DNA of 64,000 nucleotides from Heloderma charlesbogerti (lineage: Eukaryota; Chordata; Lepidosauria; Squamata; Helodermatidae), in contig JANEZZ010002661.1 in assembly GCA_026122225.1 (NCBI GenBank), forward strand, positions 372,001 to 436,000, written 5' to 3'. Position 1 is the first letter of the stretch, and each line of letters starts with the position of its first letter. Shown one piece after another: positions 32,395 to 41,689 of the stretch. A program made the translations under genes and the position numbers. The notes beneath the pieces are model-generated. The model ran no database searches. It saw only the letters and a list, made by a program, of their open reading frames with translations, and was not told where the DNA came from.

Positions 32395-33099
32395 CAGAGA
32401 TGGGGAACCTCTAGCTCACAGGCCTAATTCACCCCATGGAAATTCTCCAGCCAGCCAGGACAGCCTTGGGCTCCCTCCGTAGGCTCCTCCCTGTTCCCCA
32501 AGCCCCATCCTCCAAGGGCTACCAGGGGCTTTGGGAGGAGGTGGGGAGAGAACTCCCTGCTGTTATCTCCAATCTGTGATCAGAGATAACAGCAGAAATT
32601 CCCCCATTACCATGTCACTCTGCCTCCCAATTGGGAGAGTGAGAGGGGCTTAGGAGAATCCCCCCATTACCTCTGAACTGTAATCAGAGACAAGGGGATT
32701 CCTTTACTTAGCATGCTACTTGCCCTCCAAATTGGAAGGAGGAGCAGTGTGCTAAATGCTTTGCCTGCCCCACATCCTCTCCAATGGGAATGCTCCTCCA
32801 CCTCCGTCTCCATCAGGATGGCTTTGCCTGTCCCGCACCTTCCCCCATTGTGGAGGACACAGACTGGGCAAAATACTTAGCATGCCACTTTCCCTCCCAA
32901 CTGGGAGGGGGAGCGGCACTAAGTAAGGAGAACCCCCTGTCATCTCCAGTCTGTGCTTCAATCAGGGACCAAATGACTTCAGGGGGCGTAGCCATGTCAC
33001 TTGATGGCAGGAGGCAGGGTCATGCCCCCTGATGTCATCAGGACTGCAGAGAGCCAGATGGAGGGTCATCCCACCCGCAATTCTTGTTCCATATCCCTG
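32395..33099. mobile_element. hAT-like non-autonomous element with several hairpins
   Basis: The ends CAGAGATGGGGAACC and GTTCCATATCCCTG are imperfect inverted repeats (C-A-G-R-GAT..GGAAC). The 8-bp flanks CATTAACA (32387-32394) and CAGTAATA (33100-33107) agree at 6 of 8 positions, which suggests an old hAT-size target duplication. The body has repeated self-complementary segments: TGCTGTTATCTC with GAGATAACAGCA (about 32557-32593), CCTCCCAATTGGGAG (about 32624), and CCTCCCAACTGGGAGG (about 32892-32907), each near an AGCATGCTACTT- or ACTTAGCATGCC-like phrase, so an internal ~200-bp unit is itself repeated. It lies 97 bp from the CDH23 exon. Confidence 0.65.
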
Positions 33100-33221
33100 C
33101 AGTAATAGGTCTAGCAAACACAAAAGAAGAAAAGTGAACAAACTAAAGGTGAAATAACATTATGAATTCAGGAACAGAGAAGAGATGGAATACGGAGAAA
33201 AGGAAATATATATAAATGTGT

Positions 33222-33225
<4 letters not shown>

Positions 33226-33262
<37 letters not shown>
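33226..33262. repeat. (AT)n microsatellite
   Basis: An uninterrupted AT run of about 37 bp, followed by other ATA/TATATG rich text to about 33340. Confidence 0.95.
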
Positions 33263-33266
<4 letters not shown>

Positions 33267-34313
33267 AGAGGAAATGTGTGGACAGAGAGAGAAGAGGAGA
33301 GATATGTACATGTACATATACTTATATATATGTACATGAAAGAATCATACGAACATGGGAAATGGGAAACTGAGGCTTGTTTGCATCTACATTCCCAAAT
33401 GGTAGTAATTTGTTCCAGCAGTCACTTCAGCGATGAAGTACTTCACTTCCATACTATCCAATCTGCCTGCCTACTCAGTAAGTGATGGATAATACAGAAA
33501 TGAAGTATTTTACTGCGGAAGCTATCAATGACATTACTGCTCTTTCAAAGTGTAGGCATGCATGCATGATAAAGAAACGTATTCTCATTCTGTCTTATTA
33601 GTGATTTGATATTAGAGATTGACAGTATATGAAGTGTGTTATTGGTCTAAGCCTGGTGCCCTCTATGCACCCGGTTGGGGAAGGCTGGTCTAAAGTTATA
33701 TTATTTGCATACCAAAATATTGTTATAAGGACAGGGAGCTGTGTCCAGGAGCAACAAGTCTACTAGAAGATTAATAACATAAATTTATCTACAACTACTG
33801 ACAAGTCTTTCCAAAGCACTTCTGTTGCTGCTTCACACCCACTCACCAACTGCCTTCTTCTGCCACCATGCCTTGGTTCTGTGATAAAATCTTGGCATTT
33901 ACACCAGCTGATCAGGATGAACCTGCCATATTTTAGATCTTGCCAGGCTCATTACAATATGCGTACCACTCATATTTACATGCACATTTTGCTCTGCTTA
34001 AGAGACCAGTTGTCAGTTGCACACATTCCTAGAAAGGGTGGGTGTGGCACGGTCACGCAAGTCTTAGTTTAAGTAAGGCTGTGCCCAGATTTCGATGAGC
34101 GATGAATTCAACCATTTGCCTCAGGGTGGGGTGGGGACATCTTGAAGACAGGGATGGGGCAGGAGAACTTTCTGAGAATATCAGGGTGGCTACTGGATGA
34201 TGTGAGGATTTTACTGATGTGAGGATTTAAGGTAGGTTTTATCTCCCCAGTCTTTTCTTTATCTACTTTAAAAGAAGCCTCATGAGGCACAATCGGTTGC
34301 CATCATTGGAGAA
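33263..34313. other. Unannotated sequence with a small MITE remnant
   Basis: At about 33650-33690 the text AGCCTGGTGCCCTCTATGCA and GGTTGGGGAAGGCTGG matches the two ends of the hairpin MITE family at 668-801 with the middle deleted. Nothing else recognised. Confidence 0.4.
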
Positions 34314-34500
34314 TGGTGGCTCCGATTTTGGTGGGGCTGTGCAGCCACTTGGCTTCAGCCAGAACTCTAATGGAGCTATCCAAGGTGCTAAACCTATTTG
34401 GGGTTAAGTTTAAGCACCTTGGATAGCTTCTTTGGAGTTCTGGATTGTTCTGACTGAAACCCAGAATGGATGCACAGCCCCACCAAAATTGGAGCCACCA
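34314..34500. mobile_element. Hairpin MITE (187 bp)
   Basis: The outer arms of 30 nt (34314-34343 and 34471-34500) pair with a single mismatch: TGGTGGCTCCGATTTTGGTG against the complement of CACCAAAATTGGAGCCACCA. Inner arms (CCAAGGTGCTAAAC with GTTTAAGCACCTTGG and TAATGGAGCTATCC with GGATAGCTTCTTTGG) extend the stem across almost the whole unit. Transcribed, it would make a long imperfect RNA hairpin. Superfamily and target duplication not determined. Confidence 0.75.
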
Positions 34501-35078
34501 GCCTCCACAGGTTGTCATTGATCCTCCAAAGCTTTCCGACTTCCTCCCACCCGCATTCCTCTTCCTGTGCCAGATCACTATGGTTAGAAGGTTGCAGAGA
34601 CAGAGTGGCTGAATGACCACTGATTGAGGCTAGGAAGGCTTTCTTTCTTTTTTAAGTGTAACCGCTACCCTTAACCACCTTGTCTGTGAAGTAAGTTAAG
34701 TTTTCAACCCACCCTGAAAACATCTTAGAACAACAGCAATTGTCTTTCCATTTTTGCAGGGTGGGAATCGTCCCATGAAAATGGAGAGGGAAATTTGGCT
34801 CAGCACTACATTCGCATCTACTGTAACGCAGGAGTGGGCAGGCTTCAGGGTCTACTTTTTTCCCCCCTGGAACCCTGAGATCCATCATCAGGAGCTTGGT
34901 GCAAAACATATATAGGACTGAATGAATCTCAGTCCTTTCACACAAAAATCCACTCCTGAACACCCCTAAACCTTTTTCAGATCAGCAGTATAATTTAGGA
35001 AGAGGGGTGGTGTGGTGGGGAAGAGTATTTTTGTTGGTGGTGTTGGAGGCAGAAACCCTTGCTATCTACTACAGTCAC

Positions 35079-35170
35079 TGAGGCTGAATCTACACATAGC
35101 AATTATACTGTTATCATAACTATTGGTACACAGGATAATGGTATAACTGCTATATGTAGATTCAGCCTGA
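35079..35170. mobile_element. Small hairpin MITE (92 bp)
   Basis: Arms of 30 nt (35079-35108 and 35141-35170) pair with about four mismatches: GGCTGAATCTACACATAGCA against the complement of TGCTATATGTAGATTCAGCC. It sits about 10 bp upstream of an L2 fragment. Confidence 0.7.
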
Positions 35171-35179
35171 GAGATCACT

Positions 35180-35565
35180 ACTACTGTAATGTGCTGTGCG
35201 GAGCTGCCTTTGAAGACTGTTTGGAAACTCCCATTGGTGCAAAATGCCATTGCAAGAGTTCTCTTTGGTGCCAGGTTTTGGGAGCACACCTCTCCCTTAT
35301 TGTAGTAGCTGTACTGGCTACCAGTCTATTTCCAGGTACAAAGTGCTGGTGATCACTTTTAAAACCCTAAATGACTTGGTACCACAATACTTAAAGGACT
35401 GTTTTCCCTCATATGACTCTGCCCATCCATCAAGGTAATCTGACAAAGACCTTTTGTGTGTCCGGCTGCCTTCTAAGGTACAAATGGCAGGAATATATGA
35501 GACAGACCTTTCTGTTATGGAACTCTCCGCCCTGGGAGTAGAACAGTGTTCTACTGTCAACTGAA
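35180..35565 (+). mobile_element. Degraded 3' fragment of an L2-type LINE
   Basis: Plus-strand text recalls the C terminus of L2 RT in order: TACTGTAATGTGCTGTGCGG (YCNALYVG region), TGGCTACCAGTCTATTTCCA (HWLPVxxR), then TTTAAAACCCTAAATGACTT (FKTLNDL) and CTTAAAGGACTGTTTTCC (YLKDxF). Several frame breaks. Similar fragments are at 13551-13960, 38163-39545, 59835-60510 and 61089-61200. Confidence 0.72.
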
Positions 35566-35819
35566 GGCTAAAACAGACATTATTTTAAATCCATATCTAG
35601 AAGCTATGTCTTTTGTTCATTTTTACTCTGGAATAGGTGCAGGGCCTCTGATCTGGATTTTAAAAGCCCCCTTACCCCCACACTGTCCAAATGTACTGGA
35701 TACCCCCAGAAAACTGTACAGAACCTAGCATCTACATGTTCAAATATAGGCCTTCAATATGTCTTTGCACCATCAGCACAACTTTTCATTGCCTCTGTAA
35801 TGGGATATCTGAGGAAAAT

Positions 35820-36263
35820 TCCTCATGGATAGGGGTTGGTGAGAAATGTGCTCCTCTGAGGGGTTTTTTAAAAAATGGATTTTCCCAATTTGCACCTCCT
35901 GAGCCTTTCAACATGGTAGAGTTGTATTTGGAAATCTGCATTTTTGCAGCTCGCCTCAGGAAAAATGGACACAAAATGTGCATATTAGGAGAAAGTGTGC
36001 AAAATATGTATATTTGAGAAAAGTACACACCACCATTTCAGCAATATAAAGTACATGTGAAAATGTGCATATTTTAAAACATGCACCCCAAAATGCATAC
36101 ATTAATGCATGCATTATGAAAAGTGCGAACAAAAACAGTATAAATCTCAGTATGGATTTTTTAAAAAATGGTAAGCTCATGCAGAAATGGAATGCAATGA
36201 CCTTGATCTAAAAAAACTGACAATCTCAGCAAGACTGAGATTGAGAGATGCCTACATCTCTAC
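35820..36263. repeat. AT-rich decayed hAT-like repeat
   Basis: Words like AAATGTGCATATT recur many times (about 35973, 36059 and nearby), with TGCATTTTTGCAG and ATGCATACATTAATGC. The right edge ends GCCTACATCTCTA, close to the ends of the small element at 13121-13301. No paired left end fixed. Confidence 0.4.
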
Positions 36264-38162
36264 TCACGGTACATGTGTAATACACATTCCCATATGGGAT
36301 AGTATATGTGTGGATAAGTAAATCACTAAGGATTTTAGCCTAACGCCAAGCTTATCAATGACACACATTCAACCAACATATGGAATCTAAGCCAGCAGAC
36401 ACCTCTGTTCATATGATGCTAACAATCAACACAGACTTGGGCAAGACACTTAACGAACCATGATTCCAAGACACACTTTCTTTGAAATACTAGCACATCA
36501 GTTCTAAATACATTTACCTAAAAGGTCCACTGATTCCAAGGCTGCTGCTATCTTAAGAGTGAATCTAGATGACAGCTTTTCTTTAATCAAGCATTATCTT
36601 GAGCAATTGCCATACAGTGGAATCCACAATTATTGGGATTGTTTAAAGGAGTCCACTGCGTGCTGGACAATGATGCCAACACAATTAGGGTAAGAGCTGG
36701 ATTCTGACGATCACATGTGGTTTTTAAGTCCACATAACAGCTAGGGTGAGATTCCCAGAACAGGTCCCAAATGTAACATGGGCCTATATCTAGAGGTCAC
36801 CTACATAATCTATTTTCAATATGAAGGCTGAGCCGCAGAATATGTAAGGACTGTGTTCAATATTAAACCTTGCCTGTTGAATTCAGACTCCATACAGGTG
36901 TTGGTAACTTAACTGATTTATTTACAAGGTTACATACAGGTCTACAGCAAGGCTCTTCCTTGTCTAAGGGGGCAAAAAGAGAAGGAATCTGGGTTCTCCT
37001 TAAGGGGGTAGTGCACAGCTAATTCACTGTAGCTGAATACAACACAATCATAATTTTAAAAGCTTCTCGTAACATGTGCAAAGTTCCTTTCCCTTCATCA
37101 CCGAGTAACCACAGCCTCCCCCCACACACTTAAGCTACAGAAAAAGGGCATCCAGGAAGGTTTCAGTGCCATCTTTTGTTGTCTTCTTTAAAGAGATTAA
37201 GCACTACCTATGTAATTTGAGGATAGAAATGCCAGCAGCATCTGGCATTTCTTAAATCCTCTGGAAATACAAATTCCAAGCAACTATGAAATATGCCCCT
37301 TTTTTTGTGCTAAAGAGCAGCTAGTACCCTGTTGGCAAAAAATACATATTAGGTGGAAAGAGCAGTTACTCTTAAGGGAAGGAGAGCAGCAGTGGCAATA
37401 GAGCTTCAGTGGTGAAGGGACAGTTGAGCCCCCCAAAAGGTTTTGTTCCAAAATACTGACATTTCATGATCTCCATGCCCAACACTGTGCTCCTTCCCAG
37501 AGTCTAGCCCAGCAGAACACATTACAATAAAGTTGAAAAAACTGCTGGAGCTGAATTTCCAATTTTCCCCCAAACGGAGTCAGTCTTGTTGGAAGGAGGG
37601 ACCAATTAAATGCACGAAGGGGCACTAATAGCAAAAGCTGGCTGAGCGTGACAGCTGAGAAGCGGGTGACATGGCTAGAGAATCCCCCTTTCCATTTCTA
37701 CCTCCCTCCTCCTCCCAACCAGATCCAACAATAAATATCCTAGAATGCAGCAGAAGAGAGCTATAATAATAATAATATTCATACAGTATCAGAGGCAAGG
37801 ATGATATCTCACAGACAGGTTAAGATGACCAGCTTCCTGTTCCAAGGACCTGGCAACTTAAGGAAGGCAAACCCCAAAAGTATTTCATTGAATATATTGA
37901 GAAGTAGATTACTGTAGACAGAAAAATAATGAGGAACCATTGCTCCTCAAGTAGCATGTGTGACAATGAGAGAACTACAGTGAAGAAAGAGAAGCAGAAA
38001 GACACCCCACTGGACTCAAACTAGGCTCAACAGTGAAAAGTCCAAACACCCCAAAACAATAAACCAGTACTTCTGCCACTAAGTGTTAGGCTATCCTTTA
38101 AAAAAAAAAAAACATGTGGGAAAAATTTCCACCCCAGAACCCCAAGAGTAGATTTTTATAGT
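36264..38162. other. Unannotated sequence
   Basis: About 1.9 kb with no gene or repeat family recognised. Presumed CDH23 intron. Confidence 0.35.
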
Positions 38163-38415
38163 AAATTTATTTATTTACAACATCTGTATACTACTCCACA
38201 TCTAAGCAGATTCTGGAGCAGTGAATAACAAGAGATAAAATGAACAAAAGATAAAAAGAAGAAACATGATATTAAGATTATTCTTTTAAAAACAGACTGC
38301 CAATAGAACTGAGGTTGGTTAACCAAGAAAGGCTTTCTGGAAAACAGCTATTTTCAGGAGGTGCTGAAAACAAGCAGTGCTGGCACCCACCTGACCTCCA
38401 GAGGCAGGGAGTTCC

Positions 38416-39223
38416 TAGGGATGTACGAAAGTCCCTTACCTTTGATGAAATTTGATTTGCGGTGGGGGGGAGGCGCTCCGTCCCTCCCCCCGAAATTCTG
38501 GCCAGGGGGGAGGCGCCCCGTCCCTCCCGCCGCGAATCCTGCTGGCCGGGTGTGCAAATGGCGGCGGCCGTAGCCACCGCCGTTTGCGTTCCTGCAGTCA
38601 GCCGTGATAGGCTACATAAATGTTTACGTAGCCCATCACGGCTGAGTTAAAAAAACAACAACAACCGCGCGTACGCAAATGGCGGTGCCCATGGGCGCTG
38701 CCATTTGCGTTCCTTATTTTGGCACGTGTAGTCTACGTAAACATTTACGTAGACTGCGGCAAAAATAAGGGGAACGCTATTTGCGTTCCCCTTATTTTCG
38801 CTGTAGTCTACGTAAATGTTTACGTAGACTACATGTTCCAAAATAAGGACCGCAAATGGTGGCGCCCATGGGCGCTGTCATTTACGTACGCGTGGTTTTT
38901 TTTTTTTAACTCAGCCGTGATAGGCTACGTAAACATTTTTTTAAAATCTAGCTGTGATAGGCTACGTAAATCTTTACGCAGCCTATCACTTTTAAAAAAA
39001 AAACAAACAAACTTGGAAATGGCAGTGGCGGCAGCCAGCCGCAAGACCGGCCACCGCCGCCGCCACACCGCCGCCGCCCCACTGCCGCCAGGGAGATTTG
39101 CCCAAGGTAAGTCCTGTCCCGGGGGTGGGGTGGGGCAGACCGTTTCACCACTGATTTCGGGGGGCCGAATGCGCTGGCATTCGGCCTCCCCGAGATTCGT
39201 GGCGAAATTCTCTGACATCCCTA
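38416..39223. mobile_element. Non-autonomous hAT-type element with nested palindromes, copy D
   Basis: Ends TAGGGATGT and ACATCCCTA, perfect 8-bp duplication GGAGTTCC (38408-38415 and 39224-39231). From left to right: GC-rich CCGAAATTC-type modules; a GC-rich hairpin with GCAAATGGCGGCGG arms (about 38554-38592); a TACGTA palindrome (38602-38643); the compound inverted repeat (38666-38895); one half-palindrome (about 38917-38940) and a further palindrome (about 38952-38988); a GGCAGTGGCGGCAGCC run; and the GAATGCGCTGGCATTC palindrome near the right end. This is the mirror order of the copy at 7669-8626. No transposase is present. Confidence 0.9.
38666..38895. repeat. Compound inverted repeat, second example
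   Basis: Outer ends CGCGCGTACGCAAATGG and its complement, inner palindromes with GTCTACGTAAA cores at about 38727-38755 and 38802-38831, centre AACGCTATTTGCGTT at about 38775-38788. It is the same structure as 8041-8299 in another copy of the element, with a shorter centre. Confidence 0.9.
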
Positions 39224-39711
39224 GGAGTTCCATAGGACAGGAGCCACCACACTGAAGGCTCTTCTCTCCAGTCAGGCCATTGGTCTCCTGTGAAACCACC
39301 AGGAGCAAGCCCTCTGATGACCTCAGTGATCAGGTAGGCTGGTAAGGGAGAAGATGCCCTCTCAGGTATCCTGGTCCCAAGTTGTTTAGGGCTTTGTATA
39401 CTAGAACCAAAACCGTAACCCTGGCCCCGTAGCAAATAGGCAGCCAGGGCAGTTCCCTCAGCAAAGAAGCATGCTGAAAAGGGGCAGCTCCCAATAACAG
39501 CTGACCTGCTGCGTTCTGCACTAACTCCAGCTTCCAAGTCCCTGTGTCAGAGTTTCCCAAGCACATCCTTACCACACCAGAATTACCCACACACTCTCAG
39601 CATCCACCCACAATTCAAACGTACGCTCAATCATTCAACACATACACTCCACTCATGCAACAATCACTCCCAGCCAAACAAACACAGTGTGTAGCTTGTG
39701 GTTATAACCAG

Positions 39712-40121
39712 TGTTAGAAAAAGACTGTCCTCTTATTCTTTGGCTGTCAGCTCTTTGCTAGACCTTTGAGCTATTAGTCATAATTATGAGCCCACCGGAC
39801 ACATGTCCAGTGGCAGTGTACATCTGTTAAAAAGGGGAAGTCTGGTGAGACAGTCACATAAGCATAATCAGAAATAAACATGTTGACACAGTCGTGCTCT
39901 AAGGAGTCAGCTAACGGCTCAGTCAGTTGACATGTTGTGGCTAACAAAAAATTGTAAAGGGGAGGGGGGTATAAAAAGACTTATGCTTGCTTAGCTCGGG
40001 GTCCAGACTGCTGACTGCTCTGCACCCGTTTTGCAAAACGTTCAATAAAATAGTGTTGGATCCACTGCTGCCTGTCTGGCATCCTTTCTTTCAACCAGAA
40101 GCAAGAACTTTTTATCTAACA
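39712..40121 (+). mobile_element. Solo LTR, endogenous-retrovirus type
   Basis: 410 bp with TGTTAGAAAAAG at the start and TTTTTATCTAACA at the end, so the ends are inverted TGTTAG/CTAACA. A 4-bp target duplication CCAG (39708-39711 and 40122-40125) flanks it, the size used by gamma-type retroviruses. A TATA box (GGTATAAAAAG, about 39988) and a polyadenylation signal (CAATAAAATAG, about 40043) lie in the expected order. No internal region remains, so it is a product of LTR-LTR recombination. It lies antisense to CDH23. Confidence 0.88.
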
Positions 40122-40125
40122 CCAG

Positions 40126-40756
40126 CCACTGGTCACATCTAAGACATCAGGCTTGCCAACCCACCAAACAATATAAAGAACAAGTAAAGTGCTAATTTCC
40201 TAGCCATTCAACTTACTTCCATTAGTTCATGCTCATTCCATCTCTCAGATGGAGTGTAGTAAGCAGTTTCTCCCCGCTGGCTCTCACCCAGGATAGGCCC
40301 CACTTCTAACTAGCACAGGCTCCCACTCTGAGCAGAAGAAGCAACTCTGACACATGAGGCCCCAATCCCCTGTCTCTCACCCAGGGTGGGCAAACAATAA
40401 GAAGGTAAAACTGTGGTTAGGGGATCCCTACTCTCACTCAGAGACACCCCACTCACATAGAACAGGTAATCAACAGACAAGCAGAAAGTAAACAAACCAA
40501 GGGAGAGGGAGAAAATAAGAGGCACCCTTGCCCCTGTGGCATCCCAAAGGGGCAAACCAAAGGGGTGCATCCTGGGGTTGCCCACTGGTGGCAGCCTGCT
40601 ATCTTGTAACAGGGCTGCTTAAATCTCTGTGATGCCTGAAGGGCTCAGAAATAGTGCTCTGTTCTGATTGGCTGGAAACCTTCAACAGGTGGCTTCACTC
40701 CACAACCAGTGTAAGGCTGATGCAAGGCAAAGTTACTGGGAGAAGGGGGGAGGGGT
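40126..40756. other. Unannotated sequence
   Basis: No gene or repeat family recognised. Presumed intron. Confidence 0.35.
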
Positions 40757-41100
40757 TTGTCAACCATGGTTTGTTAATCACAAACAAAAAGAGAACTCAT
40801 ACTAGGTTTGTTGTTGGGTCATGAACTCTGGGCTCAAACTGTAACTTGTCATTACCTGTGAATCCAGAACCATAGGTTGTTCATGGGTTGTTTCACCAGA
40901 CTACAGGCAGAGGGAAAGAGTGGTCAAAAACCCAGCCACTCTACATGCCAGTGCTGCAGTGTCACAAAGGGATTTGGGGTACTGGGAGGGAGCAGGCAAA
41001 GGAGGAGGGGAACAAACAACCCAGGGATTTAGAAAACAAACCATGGTTTGTTTGATCATCTGCTAGACAAACCCTGGGTAAGGCAATAAGCCCTAGGTTA
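40757..41100. repeat. Possible foldback repeat (weak)
   Basis: ACCATGGTTTGTTAATCACA near the left and AAACAAACCATGGTTTG near the right, with GGTTGTTCATGGGTTG and AACAACCCAGGG between, give several imperfect inverted matches like those in the foldback elements elsewhere in the window. Ends and duplication are not defined. Confidence 0.35.
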
Positions 41101-41299
41101 ACCACCACCACCAGGCCTTCCCTGTAGACTTCTGCCTGGCGGACTGCCAGTCCCTGCAGGACCAGGCCCCCAGGAACTGAGCCAGCTGTGCTGCTCTACC
41201 TGCCCATCCCTGGAGGGGCTACATAAGCTGGCTGGCTGAGGTGGCCTGGGAGAGCCAGGGCCTGCAGGAGAGGCCACCACCACCACCACCAGGGAAGAG

Positions 41300-41335
41300 G
41301 CGTGCCTCCTCCTCCTCCTCCTCCTCCTCCTCCTC

Positions 41336-41370
<35 letters not shown>

Positions 41371-41398
41371 GCCGCCACCACCACCACCACCACCAGGC
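41300..41398. repeat. (TCC)n(TGC)n(CAC)n compound trinucleotide repeat
   Basis: About 12 TCC, about 9 TGC and about 7 CCA units without interruption, in the 5' part of the L2 element. They create Ser-, Cys- and His-rich open frames on the plus strand, which are not protein evidence. Confidence 0.95.
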
Positions 41399-41689
41399 CT
41401 TCCCTGTGGACTCCTGCCTGGCATTATTTTTAAGGGGATTTTTAATTGTTTTTGTTTGTTTGTTTGTTTGTTTTCTGGGGGATTTTGTTGTGTTTTTAGG
41501 GTGGGTAGCCTGCCTGATAGGCGGGAGCGAGGGGGCATGTGTCCACCTGATGGAGGCAGTGGGGGGAGTGTTGGGGGCCAGAACATACCGAGGCTGGTGG
41601 AGCGCTAGGGGCAGGCCATGCCAGGTAAGGGGAACAAGGGAGAGATGTGTAATATCTGTCCCCTGCTCCGGGCCTGTCCAGAGCCAAAG

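Larger units (their letters stand above)
38163..39545 (-). mobile_element. 3' fragment of an L2-type LINE, split by a hAT-type insertion
   Basis: Minus-strand L2 3' end whose (TAAA)n tail shows on the plus strand as AAATTTATTTATTTACAACA at 38163. Its coding remnant is beyond the insertion (YKALNNLGPGYLRGHLLPYQ, about 39333-39400). The two halves are 38163-38407 and 39232-39545; the intervening part is the hAT-type copy with its 8-bp duplication. The sequence joins cleanly when insertion and one duplication are removed. Confidence 0.8.

Noticed and set aside
33140..33375. Ile/Tyr-rich open frames
   Set aside because: They are translations of the (AT)n and ATATATG repeats.
41241..41400. Long open frame with Ser, Cys and His runs
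   Set aside because: The runs come from trinucleotide repeats on both strands; only the part after about 41690 shows real L2 endonuclease motifs.
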